This document shows positions 4,724-5,018 of a DNA stretch of 5,018 nt, in pieces. The notes under the pieces are model-generated. The model saw nothing but the letters and a program-made list of their open reading frames with translations, was not told the origin of the DNA and did not search any database. The DNA lies in assembly GCA_903924005.1 (NCBI GenBank), contig CAIXZV010000580.1:1-5018 (forward strand). Reading direction: 5' to 3'. The position numbers were made by a program, and so were the translations under genes. Every line of letters begins with the position of its first letter. Position 1 is the stretch's first letter. The DNA comes from an uncultured Chloroflexota bacterium (lineage in GTDB: Bacteria > Chloroflexota > Limnocylindria > Limnocylindrales > CSP1-4).

Positions 4724-5018
4724 GCGCGGGCCCCCCGGGTGACGACCGCGCCGGGAACCTGGCATCGCCGTTGCGAGAGATGGGTTGTCCAATCGGTCTC
4801 AAACACCGTCAGGGCACTTCGCAGAAGACCCACCGTCCCGTCGGGAAGCCGGCACGCGCCGCGCCCGGGGAGCGACTCGGTCCAGCCGCGCAGTCGTCGG
4901 AGATCGTCCGGGCGGCCCGCAAACGTTGCCACACGCGCTGTCGCATCGGCAATCGCCCGCAGGCCGTACACGCAGGGCCCGCACTGGGCGGCGCTGGACC
5001 CTGCCATGTAGTCCATGA
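4720..5018 (-). CDS. NuoF-like NADH:oxidoreductase iron-sulfur binding domain, C-terminal part (start lies beyond window)
   Basis: Only the last ~98 residues are visible; the frame stays open at the right edge, so the Met at 5016 is probably internal. The segment matches the C-terminal SLBB/Fe-S region of NuoF-type proteins: YMAGSSAAQCGPCVYGL corresponds to the canonical ESCGxCxPCREG motif, then about 40 residues later GRGACRLPDG supplies the last Cys, and a final helix VGLLRSALTVFETDWTTHL follows. In complex I the four Cys of this region bind cluster N3 near FMN. Here the first of them is Ala (SAAQC), leaving three plus a non-canonical Cys near the end. My recollection is that free-standing high-GC relatives, encoded beside a ferredoxin and sometimes a ferric-reductase-like membrane protein, show the same loss. 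The stop overlaps the ferredoxin start by 4 bp, so the two are translationally coupled and probably exchange electrons. Confidence 0.82.
   Translation of the reverse strand, partial: MDYMAGSSAAQCGPCVYGLRAIADATARVATFAGRPDDLRRLRGWTESLPGRGACRLPDGTVGLLRSALTVFETDWTTHLSQRRCQVPGAVVTRGARA

Overview
The window is about two-thirds G+C, has no RNA genes, and is densely coding on both strands. Gene content (an orphan BrnT-like ORF, a NERD-helicase, a secreted SIMPL protein, and a short ferredoxin coupled to a NuoF-type subunit) fits a high-GC Gram-positive or Chloroflexota-like genome. I lean to Chloroflexota with Actinomycetota as the alternative; this is inference from gene families only.

Left third (61-1497, plus strand): a BrnT/DUF497-type RNase toxin ORF, then two tandem genes for related proteins of a family I do not recognise. 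No BrnA antitoxin is visible. The last codons of the BrnT domain lie just before the first family member's N-terminal region, and a near-exact 37-bp copy of them lies just before the second member. The arrangement looks like a collapsed tandem array of [brnT + partner] units.

Middle (1322-3169, minus strand): a 615-residue protein with an N-terminal NERD nuclease-like domain and a complete set of SF1 (UvrD/Rep-like) helicase motifs. Its low-complexity C-terminal tail overlaps, tail to tail and antisense, the end of the second unknown gene by 176 bp. It is divergent from the next gene across a 153-bp spacer.

Right third: a SIMPL-domain (DUF541) exported protein on the plus strand (3323-4105), followed by a clear intrinsic terminator. 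The 273-bp convergent spacer also contains a 148-bp imperfect inverted repeat that folds into a long hairpin and carries two DnaA-box-like 9-mers. On the minus strand, entering from the right edge, is an operon with the C-terminal end of a NuoF-like flavoprotein/Fe-S subunit whose stop codon overlaps (ATGA) the start of a single-cluster ferredoxin. These two probably form an electron-transfer pair. The left half is the accessory part, with toxin, unknown paralogs and nuclease-helicase; the right half looks like ordinary cellular functions.
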